From Bin87 sp034428455 (GTDB lineage: Bacteria; Chloroflexota; Dehalococcoidia; Lucifugimonadales; UBA3495): 64,000 nt of DNA. Under the pieces are notes generated by a model, which saw only the letters and a program-made list of their open reading frames with translations, was not told the origin of the DNA and searched no databases. Where the stretch lies: contig DAOUHZ010000147.1 in assembly GCA_034428455.1 (NCBI GenBank), forward strand, positions 62,001 to 126,000, written 5' to 3'. Positions 45,182-54,135 of the stretch are shown piece after piece (the stretch's first letter is position 1; each line of letters begins with the position of its first letter). The position numbers and the translations under genes are program-made.

Positions 45182-45769
45182 CTAGCCGCCACCGATGGCA
45201 ATGAGCGCCTGACGCACCTTGTCTTCCACCGAAGCGTCGGGTGATAGATCCAATCCGGCAACCGCCTGCCTCGCGTCGGCCAGCGTCATACCCAGGGCCG
45301 TCAGCGCTTCCACAGCCTCGGCATCTGTCCCGGCCGCGGCCACCAGAACCGGCGATCCGGCATCTGCATCGGGCAGCTTGCCGCGCAATTCCAGCACGAC
45401 CCGCTGCGCGGTACGCCGTCCCACTCCCTGGGCGCGGGCCAGCGCCGCAACGTCCTCTGACGCCACCGCCTGCCGGAAACCGTCCTCGCCCAACTCAGAC
45501 AGGATGGCCATCGCCGAGCGTGGACCGATGCCTGAGACCCCTGTCAGCGCGCCGAAAAGCTCCACCGACCCTGCTTCGGCAAACCCGTACAACACCGGCT
45601 GCTCGTTCTGGATTCTGAGGATGGTGTGCAGCCGGACCTGCTCGCCCACGCTGCCCAAAGCCGCCACCGATGACGCTGGCACGGACACCTGCAAGGTGAC
45701 CCCGCCGACCTGCACGTTGACCCAGTCCAACCCGACGGCTTCCAGCGCGCCCCGCACGCCGACCAACAC
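45182..45769 (-). CDS. ruvA: Holliday junction branch migration protein RuvA
   Basis: 195 residues, GTG start three bases after ruvC. Domain I beta-barrel (LVGVRGALEAVGLDWVNVQV, SVPASSV), domain II with two helix-hairpin-helix motifs (LTGVSGIGPRSAMAIL, RAQGVGRRTAQRVVLELRGKL), domain III (AVEALTALGMTLADARQAV) binding RuvB. RuvA tetramers clamp Holliday junctions. ruvB is not in the window. Confidence 0.93.
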   Translation of the reverse strand: MLVGVRGALEAVGLDWVNVQVGGVTLQVSVPASSVAALGSVGEQVRLHTILRIQNEQPVLYGFAEAGSVELFGALTGVSGIGPRSAMAILSELGEDGFRQAVASEDVAALARAQGVGRRTAQRVVLELRGKLPDADAGSPVLVAAAGTDAEAVEALTALGMTLADARQAVAGLDLSPDASVEDKVRQALIAIGGG

Positions 45770-45772
45770 TGC

Positions 45773-46294
45773 TTAAAGTTCCTTACCCGGCGTTATCTCG
45801 CGGGACCGCAAGTCGTCAGCCTGCATTCGTTGCAGGTGGCACAAACCCACGGCCAGCGCGTCGGCGGCGTCCGATTCCGGCTGGTGGTCCAAACCCAACC
45901 GCGAAGCGGCGATCTGCTGCACCTGTTCCTTGCTGGCCCGGCCGTAGTCGGTCACCGCCATCTTCACGTCGGCCGGCGAATACCGGTGCACCGGGATCCC
46001 CTGACTCGCCGCGCCGATGAGCACCACCGCCTGCGCCTGCCCGATGGCCAAGGCCGATTTGGCGAACGACCGCTCGCCCCGGCCCACAAACGGGTCCTCT
46101 ACCGCGATGGCGTCCGGCTGGAACACGTGGATCATGTTGAGGATGTGCGTGTGCAACTGGTACAGGCGCTGCTCGATGGGCATATCGCGGCGCATGGGCA
46201 CCACGCCGTAATCGTCCGCTTCCAGAGCCGGCTCGGCATCGAGGACGGCATACCCCATCCGCATGGTTCCGGGGTCGATGGCCAGGACACGCAT
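45773..46294 (-). CDS. ruvC: Crossover junction endodeoxyribonuclease RuvC
   Basis: 173 residues. Catalytic acids: D7 (VLAIDPGTMRMGYAV), E66 (AIAVEDPFVGRGERS), and the C-terminal ESDAADALAVGLCHL cluster. It resolves Holliday junctions by symmetric cleavage. The ATG overlaps the stop of yebC, and ruvA follows three bases after its stop, giving a yebC-ruvC-ruvA operon. Confidence 0.95.
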   Translation of the reverse strand: MRVLAIDPGTMRMGYAVLDAEPALEADDYGVVPMRRDMPIEQRLYQLHTHILNMIHVFQPDAIAVEDPFVGRGERSFAKSALAIGQAQAVVLIGAASQGIPVHRYSPADVKMAVTDYGRASKEQVQQIAASRLGLDHQPESDAADALAVGLCHLQRMQADDLRSREITPGKEL

Positions 46295-47061
46295 CAGGCG
46301 GCGGACCCGTAGCGTTCCAACACGTCCGCCGGGAAGTCCGCGTTGGTGTACGCCTTTTGCACGTCAGCCAGTTCTTCCAGGCTGTCCAGCAACCTCAGAG
46401 TCTGCTCGGCGGCTCTGTCTTCTAATGGCACCACCGTCTTCGGCACCATCGACACGTCCGCCGACGAAGGCTGCGCTCCCTCGCCCTCCAGGGCAGTCTT
46501 TACGGACAGCAGGTTTTCCGGAGCAGTATAGACCTCCAGGATGCCATCCTCGAAATTGACGTCCTCAGCTTCGGCGTCGATGGCGGTCAGGATCAACTCT
46601 TCCGCCACCGTCTCGTCGTCAATCTCCAGGGTGATCAACCCGCGGCTGTCGAAGTTCCAGGCAACGCAGCCCGCATCACCCAGGTTGCCGCCGCCCTTGT
46701 TGAACGCGGACCTCACTTCGGATGCGGTCCGGTTACGATTGGTGGTCAGAGCCTTCACCAAGATCGCGCCGCCGCTGGGCCCGTACCCCTCGTAGGTAAC
46801 CTCAGCCAGGTCCTCCATCCCCTCTCCGCCTTCGCCAGTGGCCCGGCGTATGGCGCGGGTGATGCTGTCCTGCGGCATGTTGTTGGACTTGGCCTGATCG
46901 ATGGCGATGCGCAGGCGGAAGTTCATATCCGGGTCCCCGCCACCACCCTCCTTAACTGCCAAGCTGATGTTGCGCGCCAGCTTGGTGAACAGCGCGCCGC
47001 GCTTGGCATCGGCCGCGCCCTTGGCGCGCTTGATTGTCGACCACTTGGAATGTCCGGACAT
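46294..47061 (-). CDS. yebC: YebC/PmpR family transcriptional regulator / translation factor
   Basis: 255 residues from ATG 47061 with a strong AGGAGGT site; upstream in-frame ATG at 47136 is rejected. Hallmarks: MSGHSKWSTIKRAKGAADAK (start), FTKLARNISLAVKEGGGDPD-type segment, NMPQDSITRAIRRATGEG, VTYEGYGPSGGAILV and LTTNRNRTASEVRSAFNKGG. It is conserved with ruvCA across bacteria. Recent work links YebC proteins to ribosome stalling relief as well as regulation. Confidence 0.95.
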   Translation of the reverse strand: MSGHSKWSTIKRAKGAADAKRGALFTKLARNISLAVKEGGGGDPDMNFRLRIAIDQAKSNNMPQDSITRAIRRATGEGGEGMEDLAEVTYEGYGPSGGAILVKALTTNRNRTASEVRSAFNKGGGNLGDAGCVAWNFDSRGLITLEIDDETVAEELILTAIDAEAEDVNFEDGILEVYTAPENLLSVKTALEGEGAQPSSADVSMVPKTVVPLEDRAAEQTLRLLDSLEELADVQKAYTNADFPADVLERYGSAA

Positions 47062-47216
47062 TTGACACCTCCTTGACGTACCCCGTCCCATCTCGCTTCT
47101 ACGGAGATTGGTGTCCAGGCGAATGCTCGCTGGCATCCTGATCTTTTTATAATGCGTGGTCGTTGAATTTTAGCATCACGGCGTTAAACGGGTCAAAACG
47201 GCAATTTAGCAGGTTC

Positions 47217-48617
47217 ATGACAACTTCAGAACGATCCACGCGGCAGGCTGACGCCATGGGCACCGCGCCCATGTGGCGACTGCTGCTGCAGATGGCCTTC
47301 CCGCCCACGTTCGCCATCATCGTGATGGCCCTGTACAGCATCGTGGACCGCGCGTTTATCGGGAACGTGGTGGGCGTGAATGCGTTGAGCGGTCTGTCGG
47401 CGGCATTCCCGGTCCAAATTGCGGCTGTGGCCATCGGGCTGTTGCCCGGACTGGGTGCGATGTCAGTAGTCTCCCGTGCCCTGGGTGCCCGCGACCCGCG
47501 CCGGGCGTCACGGGCCATCGGCTCGTCGCTGGCGATCCTCGTCCCGGTCTACCTGGCTGTCACCATCACCGGATTGACCCACCTGGACCAGATGGCGATC
47601 TGGATGGGCGCATCGGAGCACACCGTTGAGTACGCCCACCAGTACCTGGTGATCATCCTGCCCGGCAGCCTGTTCACCATGATTGCCATAGCGGTCAACA
47701 ACCTGATGATGGCCGAGGGCCGGCCCGGCACAGCGACCGTCGTGCTGGCCGGCGGCGCGGTCCTGAACGTTATCCTGGACGCACTGTTCATCCTGGCGCT
47801 GGGATGGGGCGTAACCGGCGCCGCGGCCGCCACCGTGACCGCCCAGGGCGGGGCCGTTCTTTTCGCCGTTTGGTTCTACCTGTCCGGGCACAGCGCTCTG
47901 CGGATCAGCGGGGATGCGTTGATCCCTCGATTGGAGTTGACCCGGGAGATTGCGGCGCTGGGCACTCCGATCTTCATCATCGAGAGCGCTCGGTCCATCG
48001 TCGTTGTGGTCATCAACAACATCCTGAGCCAATATTCGGGCGGCGACGCCTACATCGCGCTCTTCGGCGTCATAAACGCGGTTCTGGAGTTCGCGTTGGC
48101 CCCATTCATCGGGGCGGCGATGGCCTATTTGCCGTTGGCGGCCTACAACTACGGCGCGGGATACTACGACCGAGTGCGCCAGGCAATCTGGCAGAGTTGC
48201 CTTGGCGCCACGGTGGGCGGGGCGATCATGGTAGCCCTACTTATACCCACGGCGGGCTACATCGTCACCCTCTTCTCAACCCGTGAGGCGTTGCCCGCCG
48301 AGTCTGGTGACGCGCTCCGTATCGCTCTGCTCGCCCTGCCCATCGTCGGCATCGAGTTCGTCAGTTCCATCGCCTTCCAGGCCCTGGGCATGGCGTGGCC
48401 CTCCGTGGTGCTGACAATGACCCAACGCGTAGTGCTGCTGTTGGCCTGGGTTTTCGGCCTGTCTCACGTCTTCGGCACCTGGGGCGTCTGGTGGTCCTTC
48501 CCGGCAACGGACCTGGGAGCCATGCTACTCGGCCTGGGCGCCCTGATTCTAGTGTGGAAACGCGTGGACGATTGGGGACGGCACGCCACCCGCCGCCGTT
48601 TTGACATCCCCGGGTAG
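47217..48617 (+). CDS. MATE family multidrug/metabolite efflux transporter
   Basis: 466 residues from ATG 47217, with about 12 membrane helices. NorM/DinF-like segments: MAFPPTFAIIVMALYSIVDR, FIGNVVGVNALSGLSAAFP, GLLPGLGAMSVVSRALGARD, and the symmetric second half LAPFIGAAMAYLPLAAYNYG. MATE proteins export cationic compounds using Na+ or H+ gradients. It diverges from yebC; a TATAAT hexamer at 47148-47153 may be its -10 but has no clear -35. Confidence 0.88.
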   Translation: MTTSERSTRQADAMGTAPMWRLLLQMAFPPTFAIIVMALYSIVDRAFIGNVVGVNALSGLSAAFPVQIAAVAIGLLPGLGAMSVVSRALGARDPRRASRAIGSSLAILVPVYLAVTITGLTHLDQMAIWMGASEHTVEYAHQYLVIILPGSLFTMIAIAVNNLMMAEGRPGTATVVLAGGAVLNVILDALFILALGWGVTGAAAATVTAQGGAVLFAVWFYLSGHSALRISGDALIPRLELTREIAALGTPIFIIESARSIVVVVINNILSQYSGGDAYIALFGVINAVLEFALAPFIGAAMAYLPLAAYNYGAGYYDRVRQAIWQSCLGATVGGAIMVALLIPTAGYIVTLFSTREALPAESGDALRIALLALPIVGIEFVSSIAFQALGMAWPSVVLTMTQRVVLLLAWVFGLSHVFGTWGVWWSFPATDLGAMLLGLGALILVWKRVDDWGRHATRRRFDIPG

Positions 48618-48682
48618 CGGCAGTACCATTTCGACCGATTGCTGATACTTGCCTCACCCGCCCTACTTGAGGAGGCCATGCC

Positions 48683-49141
48683 ATGGCTATGAATTCCAGT
48701 GGCGTTTCCCACATCGCCGTTTGCGTCCGCGATCTGGACGAATCCCTCAAATTCTACCGTGACATCCTGGGAATGACCGTAACCGTAGACCGGGTTCAGG
48801 ACACTTCCACCGGCGGCCTGCCCCACGTCTACGCCCACGACCGTTCCACCCGCCGCCAGGCCATCCTGTCCTACGGCGACGGGGCCGTTCCCACGCTGGT
48901 GATGACCAGTCACCCGGGTGATGACTCCGATGGCTCGGCCATCAAGCTTGACCAGGTGGGCATCAGCCACATCTCCTTTTCCGTGTCCGATGTCAAAGCT
49001 CTCGCCGACGAATTGATCGCTGCCGGCGTGGATCTGGCCGGCCCCATGGACGGCTTCACCAACGCCAACGGAGAGGTCTCCAGCATCTTCGTGTACGACC
49101 CGGACGGCATCCTGGTGCAGTTCGACAGCGGCGGAGGCTGA
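48683..49141 (+). CDS. VOC family protein (copy 1)
   Basis: 152 residues, one glyoxalase-like VOC domain: SHIAVCVRDLDESLKFYRDI, VGISHISFSVSDVKALADEL and FVYDPDGILVQFD. His near the start and Glu-like positions near the end form the metal site in this fold. It is a close paralogue of the next gene, with similar signature segments throughout. The substrate is unknown; VOC enzymes include dioxygenases, epimerases and fosfomycin-type thiol transferases. An AGGAGG site precedes ATG 48683. Confidence 0.82.
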   Translation: MAMNSSGVSHIAVCVRDLDESLKFYRDILGMTVTVDRVQDTSTGGLPHVYAHDRSTRRQAILSYGDGAVPTLVMTSHPGDDSDGSAIKLDQVGISHISFSVSDVKALADELIAAGVDLAGPMDGFTNANGEVSSIFVYDPDGILVQFDSGGG

Positions 49142-49192
49142 TCCTCCTTCGGCCAACGTCAACCGCAACACCACAACCCAGGAGGTTACGCC

Positions 49193-49645
49193 ATGCCGAT
49201 GCACGCCACCGGGGTATCCCACATCGCCATCTGTGTCAGGGACCTCGACGAGTCCTTGAAGTTCTATTGTGAGGCCCTGGGCATGTCCATCGTCAGCGAC
49301 GTCATCCAGGACACCACCACGGGCGGGCTGCCCCATGTCTACGCCCACAGCCGGGCCACCCGACGCCAGGTTCGCCTCGCCTACGCCGATGGAGCCAAAC
49401 CAACCCTGACCATGACCAGCCATCCCGGCGAAGATCCCGACGGCACGCCCATCAAGTTGGACCAGGTCGGCATCAGCCATATCTCGTTCTCGGTGCCAGA
49501 TCCCAAAGCCCTCGCCGAAAACCTGGCGGGCCAGGGTGTCCCCCTGGCCGCTCCGATGGACGTGTGGACCAACGCTGAAGGCCGGGTGAGCAGCTTCTAC
49601 GTCTACGACCCGGACGGCATCCTGGTGCAGTTCGACGCCGGCTGA
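49193..49645 (+). CDS. VOC family protein (copy 2)
   Basis: 150 residues, clearly homologous to the gene at 48683 (shared SHIA(V/I)CVRDLDESLKFY, TGGLPHVYAH, IKLDQVGISHISFSV, YDPDGILVQFD). It arose by tandem duplication, and both reading frames remain intact. AGGAGG precedes the start. It could form a heterodimer with copy 1. Confidence 0.82.
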   Translation: MPMHATGVSHIAICVRDLDESLKFYCEALGMSIVSDVIQDTTTGGLPHVYAHSRATRRQVRLAYADGAKPTLTMTSHPGEDPDGTPIKLDQVGISHISFSVPDPKALAENLAGQGVPLAAPMDVWTNAEGRVSSFYVYDPDGILVQFDAG

Positions 49646-49705
49646 TCGTGGCATAATGGTCCGCAATCCTCCGTATCTAGTCGGACCCGGCAGACTGGGC
49701 CCGAC

Positions 49706-50188
49706 ATGAGGTTTGCCATGACCTACGATGCCCCTCAGATTACTCCATTCTTGTGGACGGACGGTTGCGCCCGCGAGGCCGCGGAGTTCTATGTCTCGGT
49801 GTTCCGGGACTCGCGCATTGTTGACGATACCGCCCTGCCCGATGGGCCGGGAGCGGGCAGTCACGTCGTGTCCTTTGTTATCAAAGGCCAGCGCTTCACC
49901 ACCTTCGACGGGATTCCCGCCTACGAATTCACGCCGGCTATTTCGTTCGTCGTCAACTGCGACTCCCAGGAAGAGATCGACGACTACTGGGACCGGCTGA
50001 CTGAGGACGGTTCGCCCATCCAATGCGGCTGGATCCAGGACAAGTTCGGCGTCCACTGGCAGATCGTGCCCACCGATCTATCCGAGATGATGCAGGACGG
50101 CTCCCGGGCCACCGCCGTGCTCAACGAACTCATCAGCATGGTGAAGATCGATGCCAGCCGGCTTCGACAGGCATACAACGGCGATTAG
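49706..50188 (+). CDS. PhnB-like VOC family protein
   Basis: 160 residues (or 156 from ATG 49718). PhnB/DUF1338-like VOC type: ITPFLWTDGCAREAAEFYVSVF, GSHVVSFVIKGQRFTTFDGIP, SPIQCGWIQDKFGVHWQIVPTDL. The middle segment FVVNCDSQEEIDDYWDRL is also typical. The function in this family is not established beyond metal-dependent fold similarity. Three VOC genes run in series here. Confidence 0.82.
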   Translation: MRFAMTYDAPQITPFLWTDGCAREAAEFYVSVFRDSRIVDDTALPDGPGAGSHVVSFVIKGQRFTTFDGIPAYEFTPAISFVVNCDSQEEIDDYWDRLTEDGSPIQCGWIQDKFGVHWQIVPTDLSEMMQDGSRATAVLNELISMVKIDASRLRQAYNGD

Positions 50189-50191
50189 AGG

Positions 50192-50746
50192 GTGACCATG
50201 TCCCACCATTACGACCAACACGACCACGAAAAGCTCCTACGCTGGAAGAACGATCTCGCCGCCGCGCCCATCGAGTCCAATGGCTTCCCGGCCATGGCCT
50301 TGTTCCTGGTCAAGCCGAACGCCACCGGTTCCCACGACATCTTCCGCAGGTACCGCGCCGAGTTCGAAAAGCGGGACGCCAGCTTTGCCCACCTGGTGGT
50401 CTTCGGCATGCATGGCGTCTCCGCCACGGTGCGCGGCCTGCTGGACCAGGCTGGGCTTTCCGAGGACGACCTGCCAGTGATGATGCTTGCTCCCGCTGAC
50501 GATCCCTGCGCCGTTACGGCGGTCCGGCTCCCGCCCGGCGAGAGCATCGAGGGCGCGGACGACCCCAACGGCGGCGGGACCTGCGACTATCTTGCCGCCT
50601 GGCAGGATGTCCTGGACCGCATCAGCATCACCAGGCCCGGCCGACCCCTCCGGCTCATGGGCGTCCAGGGCCAGAAACTGAACGGCGTGGACCTGCGCGA
50701 GTTGGCGGGCGCAGCGCTGGAGGCTGCGACAGGCACTTACAGCTAG
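50192..50746 (+). CDS. Hypothetical protein, His-rich N-terminus
   Basis: 184 residues from GTG 50192, or 182 from ATG 50198 (GAGGGTGACC upstream). The first 12 residues are His-rich (HHYDQHDHEK). The middle is alpha/beta with FAHLVVFGMHGVSATVRGLL and LPVMMLAPADDPCAV; no catalytic motif is recognised. It starts three bases after the PhnB-like gene and is probably co-transcribed with it. Confidence 0.6.
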   Translation: MTMSHHYDQHDHEKLLRWKNDLAAAPIESNGFPAMALFLVKPNATGSHDIFRRYRAEFEKRDASFAHLVVFGMHGVSATVRGLLDQAGLSEDDLPVMMLAPADDPCAVTAVRLPPGESIEGADDPNGGGTCDYLAAWQDVLDRISITRPGRPLRLMGVQGQKLNGVDLRELAGAALEAATGTYS

Positions 50747-50829
50747 CGCGTTCGATAATAGTCCTGCTAACCCCTCTCACCAGGCGGCAATGCGGCTGTT
50801 GCATTGGCGCCTCCGGAGACCTGTCCATC

Positions 50830-51336
50830 ATGTCCCTTGCGCAAGCCAATCGCCACACCGACCTCAGCCGTCGCCTGATGGAGCAGGCCAATTACGAACT
50901 GCATACCATGGGCGACCGGGTGCAGGCTTCGGACAAAGCTTCCGGCGCCGTGGCCCAGGCGGTGAAAGCAATCGCCGAGGACCGCAACTGGCGGCACCGC
51001 TCGCACAACTTGCGCCGGGATATTGTCGGCCTGCTGGCCGATGAGTTCCAGCAACCGCAAATCAGGCATTTGCAGGCCATCGCCGACCAGTTGCACGACA
51101 ACTACTATGAGGACTGGTTAGGCGAAGCGCTGGTAACGGATCTGGTTGCCGACGTCAATTCGCTGATACCCCTCTTGTGGGAAGCGCGGGAACGGGGAGC
51201 GAACCAGGATTTCATCCCGACTCCCTTGCAGCAGAGGACCATCGACCGCCTCCTCATACCGGAAGAAGAAGCCCTTGCCGACGAAAGCATAGACTTGCCC
51301 CCGCCCATGCCTCCATTCAGGCCCCCGGCGGGCTGA
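50830..51336 (+). CDS. PaREP1/HEPN-like helical protein (copy A)
   Basis: 168 residues, mostly helical. The core ASDKASGAVAQAVKAIAEDR followed by NWRHRSHNLRRDIVGLLAD matches the PaREP1/HEPN-like pattern (A-x-A-V-K-A-I-A with a following R-x-x-x-H). HEPN proteins are often RNases or nucleotidyltransferase partners, though the RNase motif RxxxxH is not certain here. A paralogue lies at 55922-56458. The C-terminus is Pro-rich. The type IIL RM gene starts about 58 bases downstream. Confidence 0.6.
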   Translation: MSLAQANRHTDLSRRLMEQANYELHTMGDRVQASDKASGAVAQAVKAIAEDRNWRHRSHNLRRDIVGLLADEFQQPQIRHLQAIADQLHDNYYEDWLGEALVTDLVADVNSLIPLLWEARERGANQDFIPTPLQQRTIDRLLIPEEEALADESIDLPPPMPPFRPPAG

Positions 51337-51393
51337 ACGGCTATCAGGGTTGGTCAGATTGAACGGAAGCCCGACGGCGCCAGTTTGACTACG

Positions 51394-54108
51394 ATGACCC
51401 TTATGATGCCGCTGTTGCCGACAATAACGCCGCGTGATTTCATCGCCAAATGGGATGGCGCAGATTTTGGCGAAAAGCAGGCCGCGCAGGAGATGTTCCT
51501 CGACATCTGCGGGATGGTAGGACACCCTACCCCGGTCGCCCACGGCGATTCGGAAGTCTTCACCTTCGAAAAGCGCGTGCCAGGCGGGTTCGCCGATGCT
51601 TATCTGGAAGGCCATTTCGTCTGGGAATTCAAAGGACGGGACCGTCAGCTGAGCGAGGCCGTGGTCCAGGCGGTGGGTTACGCCCGCCACCTCAAAAATC
51701 CACCGCTCATCGTGGCCTCGTCCTTCGAAACCGTACGCATTGAAACCAACTTCCCGGGAATGGAACTGGTACAGCACAATATCGCGCTGTCCGAACTGGC
51801 CGAACCGGCTAACCTGGAATTGCTGCACAACGTTTTCCACAATCCGGACGCATTGCGACCCCAACGCAGTGTCGCCGCCGTCACGCAAGACACCGCTCAC
51901 TTGTTCAGCCAAATCGTCGCCGATATGGAAGGATATACGGCCGACCCGGAACTGCTGGCCCGTTACCTGAATCGAATCGTTTTCTGCCTTTACGCGGAGG
52001 ATGCGGGCTTGTTGCCCGAGGACATACTTTCCGACATCCTGCATGTCAACCGGCGGCGTCCCGATTTGTCCAACCGGGCTTTGGCTAACCTCTTTGACCA
52101 GATGGCCGCGGGCGGGTTATTCGGCACGTACGAAATCACCCCCTTCAACGGCGACCTGTTCCGGGGCGACACGCCGGTAGAACTCAGCAGCGGTGCGATG
52201 CAGCGTCTCGGCGAGGCGGTCGTCGCCAACTGGCGCAGCATCGAGCCGTCCATATTTGGGACGCTGTTCGAGCGGGCGCTGGACGCATCCAAGCGGGCGC
52301 AGACGGGCGCGCATTACACCGGCGCGGAGGACATCGAGCTGGTGGTGGAGCCGGTGGTGATGACTCCGCTGCGCCGGGAGTGGGACGCCGCCCGGCAGGA
52401 AATCGACCTCCTGCTGGAGGAAGACAATGCCGACGCGGCGCGGGAACGGCTGAAGGCGTTTCGCCGGCGGCTGGACTCGGTCACGGTGCTGGACCCGGCC
52501 TGCGGCAGCGGCAACTTCCTGTACATCGCCCTGCGGTCGCTGCTGGACCTGGAGCTGGCGGTCATTGACTTTGCCGCCGCCCGGGGTTGGCCTGGGCTGA
52601 CGCCCAAGGTGCAGCCCAACCAAATGCTGGGATTGGAAATCAACCACTACGCGGCGGAACTGGCGCGCACCGCCCTGTGGATCGGCTACATCCAGTGGCA
52701 CGAGGCCAACGGGTTTCCCTATACTCAGCGTCCCATCCTGACGCCGCTGGACACGATACGGCAGACCGACGCCATCCTGGACCTGAGCGACCCCGACAAC
52801 CCGGCGGAACCGGAATGGCCGGCGGCGGAGTTTATCGTGGGAAACCCGCCGTTTTTGGGCGGCAAACTGCTCCGCACCGGCTTGAGCGACGAGTACGTGG
52901 ACGCGCTGTTTCGGCAATACGACGGCAGGGTGCCGGCCGAGGCGGACCTGGTGTGCTACTGGTTCGATAAAGCGCAGCAAGCGGTTGAGGCTGGGGCGGT
53001 CAAACGGGCGGGCCTGCTGGCGACGCAGGGGATAAGGGGCGGCGCAAACCGGCGCGTGTTGCAGCGCATCAAGGAAACCGGCGACATCTTCATGGCGTGG
53101 TCGGATCACCCATGGGTGCTGGAAGGCGCGGCGGTGCACATCTCCATTGTCGGTTTCGACGACGGTTCCGAGACCGAGCGCGAACTGGACGGGCAGCCGG
53201 CTCCAGCTATCAACGCCAACCTGACGGCCGGGGTTGACCTGACGGCGGCGAAACGCCTGGGAGAAAACCTTGGCATCGCGTTCATGGGCGACACCAAGGG
53301 CGGCCCGTTCGACATTTCCGGCGGACTGGCGCAAGAAATGCTCGCCAGTCCCAACCCGCATGGCAAAAGCAATGAGGGGGTGCTCAGGCCGTGGGTCAAT
53401 GGGCGCGACATTACGGACCGTTCCCGAGGCATGTGGATCATCGACTTTGTTGATTTGTCCTTAGACCAAGCGGTCCTGTACGAAACACCTTTTGAGTACG
53501 TGGATGCTCATGTAAGGCCGCAACGAGAGCGCTCTCGATCAACGATTTCAAGCTGGTGGTTGCACGAACGTCCCCGACCTGATATGAGGCAGGCTCTGGA
53601 AAGCATTGACAGGTATATCGTGACTCCAAGAGTGTCCAAGCACAGATTGTTTGCCTGGATAGCGGGCAAAGTATTGGCGGACAGCGCCACGATTGCGCTT
53701 GCAAGAGACGACGACTACACTTTCGGCGTGTTGCACTCGCGCTTTCACGAGCTTTGGGCTTTGGCGATGGGAACGCAGTTGGAAACGCGGCCACGCTACA
53801 CACCGACAACGTGCTTTGAGACGTTTCCGTTTCCGCGTCCGACGGAGGAGCAGCGGGAGGCCATCGGCGCGGCCGCGGCGGAGTTGAACCGGCTGCGGGA
53901 GGGCTGGCTGAATCCGGATGGGATCAGCGCGACGGAGCTGCGGAGGCGGACGCTGACGAACCTGTACAACCAGCGGCCGACGTGGCTGGACAACATCCAC
54001 GCCCGTCTCGACGCGGCGGTGGCCGACGCCTACGGGTGGCCGGCGGACCTGGCGGAGGGGGAGATCCTGGAGCGTCTGCTGGCGCTGAACTTGGAGAGGG
54101 CGGGGTAA
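51394..54108 (+). CDS. MmeI-like type IIL restriction-modification enzyme (nuclease + N6-adenine methyltransferase)
   Basis: 904 residues from ATG 51394 (TTG 51385 also possible). The N-terminal nuclease core has D68 then E78 and K80, fitting the D-x9-E-x-K pattern of MmeI-type PD-(D/E)xK nucleases (segment FADAYLEGHFVWEFKG). Helical spacer, then methyltransferase motif I DPACGSGNF at 367-375 and motif IV NPPF at 484-487, as in N6-adenine enzymes. The C-terminal region (about 660-850, RPWVNGRDITDRS, PRVSKHRLFAW, FGVLHSRFHELWAL) should be the target-recognition domain. Type IIL enzymes cut about 20 bp from a single asymmetric site. No separate specificity or nuclease gene is present. Confidence 0.85.
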   Translation: MTLMMPLLPTITPRDFIAKWDGADFGEKQAAQEMFLDICGMVGHPTPVAHGDSEVFTFEKRVPGGFADAYLEGHFVWEFKGRDRQLSEAVVQAVGYARHLKNPPLIVASSFETVRIETNFPGMELVQHNIALSELAEPANLELLHNVFHNPDALRPQRSVAAVTQDTAHLFSQIVADMEGYTADPELLARYLNRIVFCLYAEDAGLLPEDILSDILHVNRRRPDLSNRALANLFDQMAAGGLFGTYEITPFNGDLFRGDTPVELSSGAMQRLGEAVVANWRSIEPSIFGTLFERALDASKRAQTGAHYTGAEDIELVVEPVVMTPLRREWDAARQEIDLLLEEDNADAARERLKAFRRRLDSVTVLDPACGSGNFLYIALRSLLDLELAVIDFAAARGWPGLTPKVQPNQMLGLEINHYAAELARTALWIGYIQWHEANGFPYTQRPILTPLDTIRQTDAILDLSDPDNPAEPEWPAAEFIVGNPPFLGGKLLRTGLSDEYVDALFRQYDGRVPAEADLVCYWFDKAQQAVEAGAVKRAGLLATQGIRGGANRRVLQRIKETGDIFMAWSDHPWVLEGAAVHISIVGFDDGSETERELDGQPAPAINANLTAGVDLTAAKRLGENLGIAFMGDTKGGPFDISGGLAQEMLASPNPHGKSNEGVLRPWVNGRDITDRSRGMWIIDFVDLSLDQAVLYETPFEYVDAHVRPQRERSRSTISSWWLHERPRPDMRQALESIDRYIVTPRVSKHRLFAWIAGKVLADSATIALARDDDYTFGVLHSRFHELWALAMGTQLETRPRYTPTTCFETFPFPRPTEEQREAIGAAAAELNRLREGWLNPDGISATELRRRTLTNLYNQRPTWLDNIHARLDAAVADAYGWPADLAEGEILERLLALNLERAG

Positions 54109-54135
54109 GGGCTTTCACCCTCATTATTGCGCTCA

